Below, piece after piece: positions 25,838 to 35,853 of a DNA stretch of 64,000 nt. The stretch is from Actinomycetota bacterium (lineage in GTDB: Bacteria > Actinomycetota > Acidimicrobiia > Acidimicrobiales > RAAP-2), in NCBI GenBank assembly GCA_009699875.1, contig WLNI01000001.1, positions 496,001 to 560,000 on the forward strand, read 5' to 3'. The notes under the pieces are model-generated. The model was given only the letters and a program-made list of their open reading frames with translations, was not told where the DNA came from and made no database searches. A program made the translations under genes and the position numbers. Every line of letters starts with the position of its first letter. The first letter of the stretch is position 1.

Positions 25838-26449
25838 TTAATACTGCTTCGAAACTTCGGCGTACGAAAATGATTCACTATTTTCGTTGAGCCATGTTCC
25901 AAGGACTCGTGAACTCTCCTCAACTGATTCAATCCAACTCGCCAGAGCACCTTCATCAGCCTCGTCGCTGACGTGTTTGATCAAGGCAACCGAAATACCG
26001 AGTGCAGCCCCTGCATCAGCAACGGCGTAGCCTTCCATGTCGGCTAAATCAGCTCGCGCTGCAAGCCGTTCTTTGTCAGATTGATCGTGGATGAAGAGGT
26101 CTCCAGTTGCCAATGTGACGCCTTCGCCCAGAGAAAGTACGGGTGCAGGATTTATCCCCGTCAACTTCTCAATTGAGGCGCCGTCGATATCGTGCTGAAA
26201 GACACTCCCGACGATGTGCGTGCCAGAAAGCCCCCTTCGAAGCGCTCCAGCGGTCCCGACGTTGAGCAACGCATGAGGCCGCTCATTGGCGCCCAGGGGT
26301 GCCAGAAGGCTCAACACCGCCTGGTTGGCAGCCAACTTCCCGACTCCCGTGATCAAGACCGGCAAGTCGGTCTTGAGAAAGTCAGCCTCCTGACTGACCG
26401 CAACGACAACAAGGGGTCGAGAAGGGTTGAGTGTGCCGCGGAGTTCCAT
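25838..26449 (-). CDS. Nucleosidase (MTA/SAH nucleosidase/PNP family)
   Basis: A 203-residue protein of the PNP_UDP_1 fold. VLITGVGKLAANQAVL (phosphate/ribose loop), LNVGTAGALRRGL, and ADMEGYAVADAGAALG (catalytic Glu in the ME-GxAxA motif) match short actinobacterial nucleosidases that cleave adenosyl-type nucleosides. S-adenosylhomocysteine or futalosine are the usual substrates; which applies cannot be decided. TATTGT (26458-26463 on the minus strand) ends 8 nt before the ATG, and the gene is divergent from the carbonic anhydrase. Confidence 0.82.
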   Translation of the reverse strand: MELRGTLNPSRPLVVVAVSQEADFLKTDLPVLITGVGKLAANQAVLSLLAPLGANERPHALLNVGTAGALRRGLSGTHIVGSVFQHDIDGASIEKLTGINPAPVLSLGEGVTLATGDLFIHDQSDKERLAARADLADMEGYAVADAGAALGISVALIKHVSDEADEGALASWIESVEESSRVLGTWLNENSESFSYAEVSKQY

Positions 26450-26500
26450 GCCTTAGGACAATAGTCACAACCGGGCCAGATGTGATTAGTCTTTCGGACG

Positions 26501-27010
26501 ATGCCTACTTCTCCCGATCCAATAGAAACAGCTGTCCTCCACAACCAGGACTACGTCCAGCATCACGGCGTCAGGCTCCTCCCAACAGAGCCCTCCAAGC
26601 ACTTGGCCATTGTGACCTGCATGGACTCTCGCCTCGACCTCTTTGGCGCACTTGGGCTTGATCTTGGAGAAGCTCACATCATTCGAAATGCTGGCGGCAT
26701 CGCTACGGACGATGTCGTTCGCTCCCTCATCCTCTCGCAACGCCTTCTTGGGACAGATCGAATCATGGTGATCCACCACACTCGTTGTGGGCTTGAAGGA
26801 CTTGACGAAGAAGGACTCAGAAGCACGATTGAGAAAGAAACAGGCGTCACCACCCAAATGGCGTTCGGCTCATTCAATGATGCCGCCTCCGACGTACAAA
26901 AAACTGCTGCTCGCTTATCAAGCGAGCCAGCATTGCAACAAGTAGACATTCAAGGTTTTGTTTTCGATGTTGACAATGGATTGCTCACCACTGTTCAACT
27001 TGAAAAGTAA
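26501..27010 (+). CDS. Beta-class carbonic anhydrase
   Basis: A 169-residue beta-carbonic anhydrase that interconverts CO2 and bicarbonate. Zinc ligands are Cys40 and Asp42/Arg44 of the CMDSRLD motif, with His93 and Cys96 in HHTRCGL; IIRNAGG completes the active site. The short length and the HHTRCG variant match the Rv1284-like group of actinobacterial enzymes. TAGTCT (26487-26492) ends 8 nt before the ATG, without a Shine-Dalgarno. Confidence 0.93.
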   Translation: MPTSPDPIETAVLHNQDYVQHHGVRLLPTEPSKHLAIVTCMDSRLDLFGALGLDLGEAHIIRNAGGIATDDVVRSLILSQRLLGTDRIMVIHHTRCGLEGLDEEGLRSTIEKETGVTTQMAFGSFNDAASDVQKTAARLSSEPALQQVDIQGFVFDVDNGLLTTVQLEK

Positions 27011-27019
27011 AAACGTACG

Positions 27020-27469
27020 CTACAGAAGCCGTTTGAATCCTTTGTGACTCTGAGTGAAGCCATGCGATTCATAAAAACGGTGAGCGTTGTCCCTCTTGGA
27101 GTTTGAGGTGAGTTGTACCCGATAACAGCCAAGTATTCGAGCTCGCTCAACCGCAGCCTCTACGAGGGCCCCTCCGATGCCTTGGCCTCGAAGATCGGGG
27201 TGGACATGGACCGACTCAAGTTCTGCACACAATCCCCCGTTGTACTGCAAATGACGAAACACAATGAGTTGAAGACCGCCAACGACGATGCTGTCCTTCT
27301 CAGCAACGAGGAGACTTGACGGAGATCTCTCGATCTCATCGAAAGCCGCCTGATAAGAGTCACGATCATCAGAGCGTTCTACCGAAGCTCCTAGTGCGCC
27401 GAGAGTAATGAGTTCGACGAAACGGTCGATATCGCCTTGATGCGCGTCTCGAATCAGAATTGACGGCAC
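27020..27469 (-). CDS. GNAT family N-acetyltransferase
   Basis: About 149 residues. VHPDLRGQGIGGALVEAAVE is the acetyl-CoA-binding motif A, preceded by VAEKDSIVVGGLQLIVFRHL and followed by LTSNSKRDNAHRFYESHGF, the standard GNAT order ending in a YxxxGF motif. I place the start at GTG 27469, with a TTG at 27472 as the alternative; AGGG lies 7 nt before the GTG at the acs stop. It is coupled to acs; in several Actinobacteria a GNAT protein acetylates Acs, but that link is inference here. Confidence 0.85.
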   Translation of the reverse strand: MPSILIRDAHQGDIDRFVELITLGALGASVERSDDRDSYQAAFDEIERSPSSLLVAEKDSIVVGGLQLIVFRHLQYNGGLCAELESVHVHPDLRGQGIGGALVEAAVERARILGCYRVQLTSNSKRDNAHRFYESHGFTQSHKGFKRLL

Positions 27470-27478
27470 CAACAGGCC

Positions 27479-29464
27479 CTAGTCGTCATCGTTGGCGTGT
27501 TCAGCCATCAGGTCATCAATCATGCTGACCACCGCGGGGTCAGTCAGGGTCGTGACGTCCCCCAAACTTCTGTGCTCTGCAACATCGCGCAAGAGTCGAC
27601 GCATAATTTTCCCTGATCGGGTCTTTGGAAGATCAGGGGTCAAAATGATCTGTCGAGGTTTTGCTATAGGGCTGATGACCTCGCCAACATGATTTCGTAG
27701 TTCTTGAATTAATCCAGCTTCATCGCCTTGAGCGACTTCCCCCGACATCTTGAGTGTCACGAACGCAACAATGGCTTGCCCTGTGGTGTCGTCTGATGCG
27801 CCAACAACCGCTGCTTCAGCCACGGAAGGGTGTCCAACAAGGGCGTGCTCAACTTCTGCAGTTGAGAGTCGGTGACCAGATATATTCATCACGTCATCGA
27901 CCCGACCCAAGAGCCAGAGATCTCCTTCTTCGTCTCGCTTTGCCCCGTCACCAGCAAAGTACATTCCTTCGAAACGAGACCAGTAGGTCTCTCGGAAGCG
28001 TTCTTCATCTCCCCAGATACCTCGCAACATCCCAGGCCAGGGTCTGGTCAACACGAGGAGACCACCATGGCCATCAGGGACACTGTGTCCTTCGTTGTCG
28101 ACAACATCAACCGAGATCCCCGGGAATGGCACCATGGCCGCTCCTGGCTTCGTGGCGGTAACCCCAGGCAAGGGGGTAATCATGATTCCGCCGGTCTCTG
28201 TCTGCCACCACGTATCCACGACTGGACACGTATCTGATCCGATATGTGTGCGATACCAGATCCATGCTTCGGGATTAATCGGTTCGCCGACCGATCCCAA
28301 GAGGCGAAGACTCGAGAGATCGTGAGCCTGTGGGTGCTCTTCTCCCCATTTCATGAACGTTCGGATCGCAGTAGGAGCGGTATAGAGAATCGTGACGCCA
28401 TACTCCTCAATGATTCTCCACCACCGATCTCTCCCCCCAGCATCCGGCGTCCCCTCGTACATCACACTCGTCACGCCGTTCGCGAGGGGCCCATAGACAA
28501 TGTAACTGTGACCCGTGACCCACCCAATGTCTGCAGCCGTCCAACACACATCTGTTTTGGGCTTTACGTCAAAGACCAGTCGATGAGTTGTCGAGGTGTG
28601 CGTCAGATAGCCACCGGTCGTGTGGAAAATTCCTTTCGGGCTTGCCGTCGTACCCGAGGTGTACATGATGTAGAGCGGGTGTTCAGCAGGAAACGACTTT
28701 GGTGAATGTGTCGTTTCTTGTGAGTCAACAATGTCATGCCACCAGACATCTCGGCCTTCTTTCCACGAGACCTCCTGACCAGTTCGTTGAACAACGAGCA
28801 CGTGATGAACATCTGGGCATTTTTTCAATGCCTCATCGACGGCTGGCTTCAATGGGGAAATCTCGCCACGTCGAAATCCCCCATCGGCAGTGATTACAAA
28901 TCGAGCGTCAGCATCCAAAATGCGATCTGAGAGTGCCTCGGCAGAAAATCCTCCAAAAATCACTGAGTGTGGAGCGCCGATGCGCGCGCACGCAAGCATT
29001 GCCACCACCGCTTCAGGAATCATTGGCAGATAAATCGCGACTCGATCCCCTTCTTGAACTCCTAATGATTCAAGGGCGTGAGCTGCTTGGGACACTCTCA
29101 CCAAGAGATCGGCATAGGTGATTGTGACCCGATCATTTTCTGGCTCTCCGACCCAGTGAAACGCAACTTTGTCGCCTTGACCGCTGGCCACATGGCGGTC
29201 GATGCAGTTCACCGATGCGTTGAGTGTCCCATCTGAAAACCATTTCGCATGGGGAAGATCCCACTCGAGCGTCGTCGTGAAGGGCGTGTCCCACTCCAAG
29301 GTTCGAGCCTGCTCAGCCCACCATGCTTCAGGATCACTGGCGGCGTCTTCGTAGGTTTTCGTTGTGGCATTCGCTTGATCGGAGAATTCCTTCGACGGCC
29401 GGAACTGGCGTTGCTCATGGAGCAGTGCTTCTACCGCTTCGTCTGGACCTGTCACCTCGCTCAT
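27479..29464 (-). CDS. acs: Acetyl-CoA synthetase
   Basis: A 661-residue AMP-forming acetate-CoA ligase. YTSGTTASPKG is the AMP-binding P-loop; WQTETGGIMITPLPG and DDVMNISGHRLSTAEVE are core motifs; the C-terminal PKTRSGKIMRR carries the catalytic lysine normally controlled by acetylation. The ATG at 29464 is chosen because GGAGGAGAGG lies about 9 nt upstream; the GTG at 29497 is upstream of it. It is followed within 10 bp by a GNAT gene and is divergent from the HtrA-like protease. Confidence 0.96.
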   Translation of the reverse strand: MSEVTGPDEAVEALLHEQRQFRPSKEFSDQANATTKTYEDAASDPEAWWAEQARTLEWDTPFTTTLEWDLPHAKWFSDGTLNASVNCIDRHVASGQGDKVAFHWVGEPENDRVTITYADLLVRVSQAAHALESLGVQEGDRVAIYLPMIPEAVVAMLACARIGAPHSVIFGGFSAEALSDRILDADARFVITADGGFRRGEISPLKPAVDEALKKCPDVHHVLVVQRTGQEVSWKEGRDVWWHDIVDSQETTHSPKSFPAEHPLYIMYTSGTTASPKGIFHTTGGYLTHTSTTHRLVFDVKPKTDVCWTAADIGWVTGHSYIVYGPLANGVTSVMYEGTPDAGGRDRWWRIIEEYGVTILYTAPTAIRTFMKWGEEHPQAHDLSSLRLLGSVGEPINPEAWIWYRTHIGSDTCPVVDTWWQTETGGIMITPLPGVTATKPGAAMVPFPGISVDVVDNEGHSVPDGHGGLLVLTRPWPGMLRGIWGDEERFRETYWSRFEGMYFAGDGAKRDEEGDLWLLGRVDDVMNISGHRLSTAEVEHALVGHPSVAEAAVVGASDDTTGQAIVAFVTLKMSGEVAQGDEAGLIQELRNHVGEVISPIAKPRQIILTPDLPKTRSGKIMRRLLRDVAEHRSLGDVTTLTDPAVVSMIDDLMAEHANDDD

Positions 29465-29684
29465 CTCCTCATCCTCTCCTCCAGGATCACTCCCCACAAC
29501 CTCACCAGAGCGACATTAGGCCACACGGGGCCAGCAGGCCCTTCTGGCTTGAGAAACGATCCCAAAAAATGGGGATCTCACACCCTCGCGAGACTCTTAG
29601 AGAAGTCTTATCTGGGATTCAGATCTGCCTTAGGTCACTAGCATTGAATAGAGCCAGACAGAGAAGCGATATTTCGGAGGAAGA

Positions 29685-31001
29685 ATGGAAGACGAGAACA
29701 AGCAACAGCCCAGCCTCCCCCCTGGCGATGATGTTCCAAACTGGACAATGGTCAACTCGCAGGGCACAGCACAAGCTCCCAACGGACCGTCAGCGATGAC
29801 CCCACCACCGTTTCAACCCGCACCCGCCCCAGCCCCAAGAGGAAATGGTCGGGGATTTATTATTGGCGCTGGGGTAACAGCACTCGCAATTCTCCTCGGC
29901 GCTGGGATAGGTCATTCATTTTGGCCAGCCTCAACCTCAACTTCGAGTCAGAGCGCTCCCGTTCAGACTGCTCCGCCACAAGGAAGTTCATCTGGAACAG
30001 AAAGAACGTCGAGTACTGCAGAGACTCAAGCGATTGCCGCCAAGGTCAATCCTTCATTAGTTGATATCAATACGAACCTTGGATACCAAGGAGCCCAGGC
30101 GGCAGGAACCGGAATGGTGATGTCATCGAATGGACTGGTTCTCACAAACAACCACGTGATTAATGGCGCAACAAAGATTTCTGCAACAGATATTGGAAAT
30201 GGGAAAACCTACACGGCTGTCGTCGTTGGCTATAACCGGACCAGCGATGTCGCAGTTATACAACTACAGAACGCTTCAGGCCTGAGCGTTGCACCATTTG
30301 GAAATTCCAAGACGGTTTCAGTTGGACAAGCTGTCGTTGGGATTGGAAATGCTGGCGGGACTGGGGGCACACCGAGCACTGCGGTCGGAACCGTCACGGC
30401 TCTTGACCAATCCATCACCGCATCAGATGAGTCCTCAAGTAACACCGAACAGCTCACGGGGCTCATTCAAACCGATGCCCCTATCCAACCCGGAGAATCT
30501 GGTGGGCCATTGGTGACGACGTCTTCGAAAATCATCGGTATGGATACGGCCGCCTCGGCCAACTTCTCCTTCAACCAAGGAACGACACAGGGCTTCGCCA
30601 TTCCAATCAATAGTGCGCTCTCAATTGCTCACCAAATCGTTGCTGGCCACGCCAGTGACACCATCCATATAGGGGCTACCGCCTTTCTTGGAGTCCAGGT
30701 GCAGGCGACCTCGGGAGGCACCTCCTCGTCTGGACAAGATGGCGGATCGGGAGCAACTGGAACGTCGATTCCTGGGGTCAGCGTGGTCGGAACACTGGCA
30801 GATTCACCTGCGGCCAAAGCTGGGCTCGTCAACGGCGACACGATTACTGCGGTGAACAACGTGACGGTGAATTCACCATCAGATCTCACCGCTGCGCTCA
30901 GTCGATTCCATCCAGGCGACAAAGTGACGATCAAGTGGACAGATGCCAATGGCCAAAAACATGCTGAGTCCATCACCCTTGAGACTGGTCCTGCCGCTTA
31001 A
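29685..31001 (+). CDS. HtrA-like membrane-anchored serine protease with PDZ domain
   Basis: A 438-residue S1C protease. Residues 1-56 form a Pro/Ala-rich cytoplasmic tail, 57-80 a single hydrophobic anchor (GFIIGAGVTALAILLGAGIG), then an external Ser/Thr linker. The chymotrypsin-like domain has catalytic His157 (NNHVI), Asp188 (TSDVAVIQL) and Ser272 (QPGESGGPLV). The PDZ domain occupies about 340-435. It likely degrades or refolds damaged extracytoplasmic proteins. GGAGGAAGA provides the ribosome-binding site. It is monocistronic, divergent from acs. Confidence 0.93.
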   Translation: MEDENKQQPSLPPGDDVPNWTMVNSQGTAQAPNGPSAMTPPPFQPAPAPAPRGNGRGFIIGAGVTALAILLGAGIGHSFWPASTSTSSQSAPVQTAPPQGSSSGTERTSSTAETQAIAAKVNPSLVDINTNLGYQGAQAAGTGMVMSSNGLVLTNNHVINGATKISATDIGNGKTYTAVVVGYNRTSDVAVIQLQNASGLSVAPFGNSKTVSVGQAVVGIGNAGGTGGTPSTAVGTVTALDQSITASDESSSNTEQLTGLIQTDAPIQPGESGGPLVTTSSKIIGMDTAASANFSFNQGTTQGFAIPINSALSIAHQIVAGHASDTIHIGATAFLGVQVQATSGGTSSSGQDGGSGATGTSIPGVSVVGTLADSPAAKAGLVNGDTITAVNNVTVNSPSDLTAALSRFHPGDKVTIKWTDANGQKHAESITLETGPAA

Positions 31002-31067
31002 CACCAGCAGTCGGGAATTACGACTTCCCTAGGAAATCGAAAGTCCTTCTAATGATTGGCCGATGCC

Positions 31068-31316
31068 TTAGGAGTCATCTGAGAGGAATGCCCCAACGGC
31101 AAATGATGCCAGGAGAGTGAAGGCCCCCACAAAGATGAGTGCGAGGCCAGTTCCCTCAACGTTCAATGCGAAGGCACAGTTTGATGCTCCACGAGAAGCA
31201 CTACAACTCGCAATCTTTCCGTACTCTGTCGCAATGCCAATGATTCCAACGATGAGAAGGCCAGCGCCACCCAATCGCATAATCCGAAGGATACGTGTCC
31301 GTTTGATTGGCTCCAC
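31068..31316 (-). CDS. Small two-helix membrane protein of unknown function
   Basis: An 82-residue protein with two hydrophobic segments (about residues 14-30 and 53-76) separated by an extracytoplasmic loop holding two cysteines (ASCSASRGASNCAF) that could form a disulfide. N-terminal basic residues suggest an N-in topology. No family is recognised. The frame is supported by its membrane pattern and by the absence of alternatives on either strand. Confidence 0.55.
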   Translation of the reverse strand: MEPIKRTRILRIMRLGGAGLLIVGIIGIATEYGKIASCSASRGASNCAFALNVEGTGLALIFVGAFTLLASFAVGAFLSDDS

Positions 31317-31378
31317 TTCGTCACCCTATCGCTTTTGCAAAACTTGTTCCCACGATTTTTGAGAATTTAAATTCAAAC

Positions 31379-33679
31379 TCACTGTTCCGCGAGAATAGCG
31401 GCGAGCTCTAGCACTGGATCTCTGACAATCGGTCCAGTCGCGATCACTTCCGCCCGTTGGATGACTCCATTGAACGCAAATGGTGCTTCATAGCCCACGC
31501 CGACGGCTGGTCCCCACTCGAAGCCACACGTCACTCCAACTCCAACACCATTGAATCCGGCGGGCGTAAAATGTGAAAGGGAACCTTCTCCATCCTGAAC
31601 CCCATCAATTTCGAGTGAGATTTCACCTCCCGCTCCATCATCTTTCTCAAACGTGAACACAACGGTATGCTCACCAGGACTCAGCAGGGTATCGGAGTGC
31701 ACGCTGTGGCGTTCTTTCCCATAGAGATTGTGAACATAACGAACTTGTCCCTGGCAGATATGAAGTGACCATCCACCTAGCGCAGAGCCCAAAGCCACCA
31801 AGACCCCGTCAGGAATCACACCATCTTGTGTCGTGAATGACACCCGAATCGAGTGGGAACGATTTCGAACATTTACCGCCACAAACTCCGGCACTTGGGC
31901 GCCTTGTTGGAAGTAGCGAAACACTGAACGCTCTTTTCTGTGATCTGGTTTTGGGTGTGCCAGTGTCCACAACACGCGGTTATCGAGTGGCAACACATCA
32001 TTCTCATTTGCTTCACGCCACCACAACTCTTTGAGTTCCTCTACTTTTTCTGGGTACTGTTCTGCTACATCATTCGATTCTGATACATCTGAGGCGACGT
32101 GATAGAGCTCCCAGACATCGTCTTCAAAAGGTGCACTGGGGCTCAGCCCATCGTTGTAGAGAGGACCAACTGGGTGAAAAGCTACTGCTTTCCAGCCATT
32201 GTGATAGAGAGCTCGAGAACCGAAAATCTCAAAGTACTGCGTTGTTCGAATTGGAGGATCTTCCCCGGCACCAGCTGAGAGGAGAGGTCGAAAACTCTTT
32301 CCATCAACTCTCGACTGAACTACTTCTTGGATTGTGTCTGGAGATTCAATACCAGCGACGTCAAGAATGGTTGGCATGACATCGATGGCATGGGCATACT
32401 GACGGCGGATCGAACCCTTGTCGCCACGACCATGTGGAAGTCGGATGATGCAAGGATCAGCCACGCCACCTTCGTGGACTTCTCTTTTCCACCGCTTGAA
32501 TGGGGTGTTACCGGCCATTGTCCATCCCCATGGATAGTTGTTATGGCTGAGTGGCCCTCCTATTTCTTCAATGCGTGAATACATCTCTCGTCGAGATGCA
32601 GGATCAAAGTTTGAAAGTCTAATGTCGTTAATCGATCCTTCGCTTCCTCCCTCAGAACTCGCACCGTTGTCTGATACAACGACGACGACCGTGTTGTCTA
32701 AATCTCCGATCTCCTCTAGAAAAGAAAAGACCCTACCGATTTGGTCATCGGTATAGGACAAAAATCCGGCAAAGCACTCCATGAATCGCTCAGAGAGCTG
32801 GCGGTCTTCTTCTTTCAGAGTCTCCCATGCGGGAACCCAATCGGGTCGCGGCGAGAGAATCGTTTCAGGTGGGAGTAACCCCATCTCGATCTGCCGAGCA
32901 AACGTTGCCTCACGCCACGAGTCCCATCCCTGAGAAAAGTGACCGCGGTATCGATCAATCCATTCTTGAGGAGCGTGATGAGGTGAGTGACATGCGCCAG
33001 TGGCGAAATAGAGAAAGAACGGTTTCTCCACATCTACTGCCCGAAGGTCACCGATGTATTCGATGGCACGATCAGCGAGATCAGCACTGAGGTGATAGCC
33101 CTCCTCGATCGTTGCAGGTGGCCGCACCGAGTGATTGTCACAGTAGAGAGCAGGATTGAATTGATGCGTCTCACCTCCATGAAATCCATACCAGCGATCA
33201 AAACCTCTGCCAAGCGGCCACGTTTCTCGCGGAGCCGCCATGTTGGTCTCATCTTCGGGAGTCAAGTGCCACTTGCCAATGGCATACGTCGCGTAACCGC
33301 GTTGACGAAGAATCTCGGAGAGAAAGCCATTTTCCTTTGGGGGCTTTCCCCAGTAGCCAGGAAATCCAATAGCCAGGTCTGCGACTCGACCCATAGCGTT
33401 GCGATGATGATTTCGTCCAGTCAACAGACAAGCACGAGTAGGAGAGCACAGTGCGGTTGTGTGGAAATTCCCCAATCGAAGGCCCTCTCCTGCGAGACCA
33501 TCGATGACTGGTGTTGCAATGTCTGATCCATAACAGCCAAGTTGAGCAAAACCAACATCGTCAAGGACAATCATGACAACGTTGGGTGCACCCTCAGGAG
33601 GCGTGGGGAGGGGCGGCCACCATGGTTCAGAGTCTCGCCAGTCTCGACCGATTCTTCCTTGGAACTTCTGTGCATCCAT
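31379..33679 (-). CDS. Sulfatase (arylsulfatase family)
   Basis: A 766-residue S1-type sulfatase from the ATG at 33679, which has GGGGGAT upstream; a TTG at 33724 is less likely. VMIVLDDVGFAQLG (Asp40, Asp41) binds calcium, and CSPTRACLLTGR near residue 78 is the C-x-P-x-R motif whose cysteine is converted to formylglycine. A later VVVVVSDNGASSEGG gives further metal ligands. From about residue 575 a C-terminal beta-rich region resembles a lectin/LamG-like fold. There is no signal peptide, so it is probably cytoplasmic. No formylglycine-generating enzyme gene is visible in the window. Confidence 0.93.
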   Translation of the reverse strand: MDAQKFQGRIGRDWRDSEPWWPPLPTPPEGAPNVVMIVLDDVGFAQLGCYGSDIATPVIDGLAGEGLRLGNFHTTALCSPTRACLLTGRNHHRNAMGRVADLAIGFPGYWGKPPKENGFLSEILRQRGYATYAIGKWHLTPEDETNMAAPRETWPLGRGFDRWYGFHGGETHQFNPALYCDNHSVRPPATIEEGYHLSADLADRAIEYIGDLRAVDVEKPFFLYFATGACHSPHHAPQEWIDRYRGHFSQGWDSWREATFARQIEMGLLPPETILSPRPDWVPAWETLKEEDRQLSERFMECFAGFLSYTDDQIGRVFSFLEEIGDLDNTVVVVVSDNGASSEGGSEGSINDIRLSNFDPASRREMYSRIEEIGGPLSHNNYPWGWTMAGNTPFKRWKREVHEGGVADPCIIRLPHGRGDKGSIRRQYAHAIDVMPTILDVAGIESPDTIQEVVQSRVDGKSFRPLLSAGAGEDPPIRTTQYFEIFGSRALYHNGWKAVAFHPVGPLYNDGLSPSAPFEDDVWELYHVASDVSESNDVAEQYPEKVEELKELWWREANENDVLPLDNRVLWTLAHPKPDHRKERSVFRYFQQGAQVPEFVAVNVRNRSHSIRVSFTTQDGVIPDGVLVALGSALGGWSLHICQGQVRYVHNLYGKERHSVHSDTLLSPGEHTVVFTFEKDDGAGGEISLEIDGVQDGEGSLSHFTPAGFNGVGVGVTCGFEWGPAVGVGYEAPFAFNGVIQRAEVIATGPIVRDPVLELAAILAEQ

Positions 33680-33842
33680 CGAGAGATCCCCCTTCTCAAC
33701 CACCTCTGCCAGACTCCCTATCAAACAGCAGAGTTCTCATCCTTGCGTATAACGATCGAGTACGTCCAACCACCCTCTTGATCGCCCCTCCTTTGCCGAG
33801 GGACAGCACCTCCGTGTCATGGTTCGGCAGTACCGTTGAGAC

Positions 33843-35732
33843 ATGCCATCAGACCACCTGGACGCGGAGCACTCCTCATCTTTCGATCCTCAACAGGGTC
33901 AACGCGAGGAAACTCACGTGGCGTTTCTCCCTGGGAAGAAGGAGGGAATTCGAGACCATAGGGGTCTCGCCTTCCTTCTGACGCTGGTAGCGCTTGTCCC
34001 AGTCATTGTTGTCATCTTCCAACGAACGGGTCACTCTTACCTCCCAGCTGCTGACCAAGCGCTGATCGATTTGCGGGTGCGCGATGTGTTTTCCTTTTCA
34101 TCCAATACGCCCTTCTTGGGGCCCTACAGTCGTTTCGGATGGAACCATCCCGGAGCTCTTCTCTACTACTTACTTGCCGTCATCAATTGGCCGCTTGGCA
34201 ATCCAGCGTGGGGACTCCTTCTTGGCGTTGCACTCTTGGAGGGAATTGCTCTCGCATGGACAGCTCGACTCGCATGGGTCTTCGGTGGTCTCAAAACTCT
34301 GATTCCCTGGGTGGCCGTTGTCTCGCTCTCGTGTTTGGCGGTGGGCCCAAATGTCCTAGAAGTTATCTGGGGTCCAAATATCCTGCTTCCATTTTTCGTC
34401 CTCTTCCTCCTTCAGTGTTGGGTCATCCTTTGTGGTGACAGTCGACGACTGCTCGGTCTTGTCTTCGTTGGGACCTTACTGATTCAGACCCATGTTGGCT
34501 ATGCGGTTCCAGTCATCGTGCTCAGCCTTGCGTCAGTCACGTGGCTCTACATTGGAATAAAGAAGAATTGGATCGTCCACCATGCACGGTTGACGTGGCG
34601 CGGGCCACTGATCCTCTTCGTTGTTCTCTGGTTTCCTCCTCTTGTCCTAGATCCGCTGTTTCATTCACGTCTCAACTTCGTACAAATCATTTCAAGTTCA
34701 AACAGTGGCTCCACCCTTGGACTTCATGGTGCCCTCGGATATATGGCCGCTGAGTTCCACTGGGTTCCTCCATGGCTTGGTGGCGCAGACGTCATCAACC
34801 CCTTCCTCGGAACTGCGTACACACAACCCCTGATTTGGCTCTTGATTCCCATTTCCCTCCTGGCGATCTCTGGATGGGCCGCCTTCACAAAAAAGAATCA
34901 GAAATTAACCACACTTATCATCATGTTGTGTGTGGTTTTTGGTGTCAGTATCTTGACGCTCAGCCAGGTCACCGGTTTTGCGTTGCCCTATCTTTTTTAC
35001 TGGCGCATTGTGGTGGGGGCATCACTGGTGATCCTTCCCCTTTGGGCGCTCACGCAAGTGGTCCAACAAAAATATTTCCACTGGATGAGAGCTGGATTCC
35101 TCGTCGTCCTCTCGTTCAGCATTCTCATTGCCAGTTCTGTTCAAACCAATCGAATCCTGAACGCAAATGGCCCCATCACCCCAGCTTCGCCAGCTGCACA
35201 GGATCTCATCTCCCAATTGACCAGTCACGGCTACCCCAAGGGTCCCATTCTTATTCGTTATGCCGGGTCAACGGTTTTGGGCTCGTGGGTCGCTGTCTTT
35301 GATGATTTCACGCTCCATGGCGTCCCCATCAAAGTCGACCCGGGCCTTGGCTTTTCGTTCGGTGAGGGGAGAACTGCAACACTCTCGCAGGTAACTGCAG
35401 TTTGGTACGTCACCGATCAAAGTCAGTACTACAGCATTCTCTCTGGACAGCCTTCAGCAACCGTCTTGGCACTCTCCCAGCCTTTAACTTCTGAAAAATT
35501 TGATCAGTTGGTCACACTTGAAAGAACACTCGCTTCTTCTCTTGCTGCTCAAGGACGTGCAAATCTCATACCCAGCCTGAGTAGTGAACTTGTACAGGTC
35601 GAAATCTCCCCTCAAGGAGATGTGACAAAAGAGCAACTCTCCACATTGAGTTCTCTCAACAAGGAGGTTGATCAATACGGTTGTGTATGCAGTGTTGTCT
35701 CTTTTCCTCCCGCCCTTATCCCACAGTATTGA
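33843..35732 (+). CDS. Polytopic membrane protein, GT39-like
   Basis: A 629-residue protein with 10-12 hydrophobic helices and a C-terminal extracytoplasmic domain of about 170 residues. The first loop has ADQALIDLRVRDVFS and the phrase GPYSRFGWNHPGALLYYLL, which recurs in actinobacterial GT-C/dolichyl-phosphate-mannose-transferase-like proteins. A glycosyl transfer from a polyprenyl donor is likely but unproven. TACCGT (33831-33836) ends exactly 6 nt before the ATG, with no Shine-Dalgarno. The sulfatase is divergent. Confidence 0.7.
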   Translation: MPSDHLDAEHSSSFDPQQGQREETHVAFLPGKKEGIRDHRGLAFLLTLVALVPVIVVIFQRTGHSYLPAADQALIDLRVRDVFSFSSNTPFLGPYSRFGWNHPGALLYYLLAVINWPLGNPAWGLLLGVALLEGIALAWTARLAWVFGGLKTLIPWVAVVSLSCLAVGPNVLEVIWGPNILLPFFVLFLLQCWVILCGDSRRLLGLVFVGTLLIQTHVGYAVPVIVLSLASVTWLYIGIKKNWIVHHARLTWRGPLILFVVLWFPPLVLDPLFHSRLNFVQIISSSNSGSTLGLHGALGYMAAEFHWVPPWLGGADVINPFLGTAYTQPLIWLLIPISLLAISGWAAFTKKNQKLTTLIIMLCVVFGVSILTLSQVTGFALPYLFYWRIVVGASLVILPLWALTQVVQQKYFHWMRAGFLVVLSFSILIASSVQTNRILNANGPITPASPAAQDLISQLTSHGYPKGPILIRYAGSTVLGSWVAVFDDFTLHGVPIKVDPGLGFSFGEGRTATLSQVTAVWYVTDQSQYYSILSGQPSATVLALSQPLTSEKFDQLVTLERTLASSLAAQGRANLIPSLSSELVQVEISPQGDVTKEQLSTLSSLNKEVDQYGCVCSVVSFPPALIPQY

Positions 35733-35853
35733 GCGATGGAAGCACCACCTGAGAAGCATCTGAATGGCCGACCACCGAAGTACCTTGCAACCTCCACAGA
35801 AGAGGCAAGAGTGCGATACTACGAATTGTGTTTGTTCGACGAAGGAGAACCCG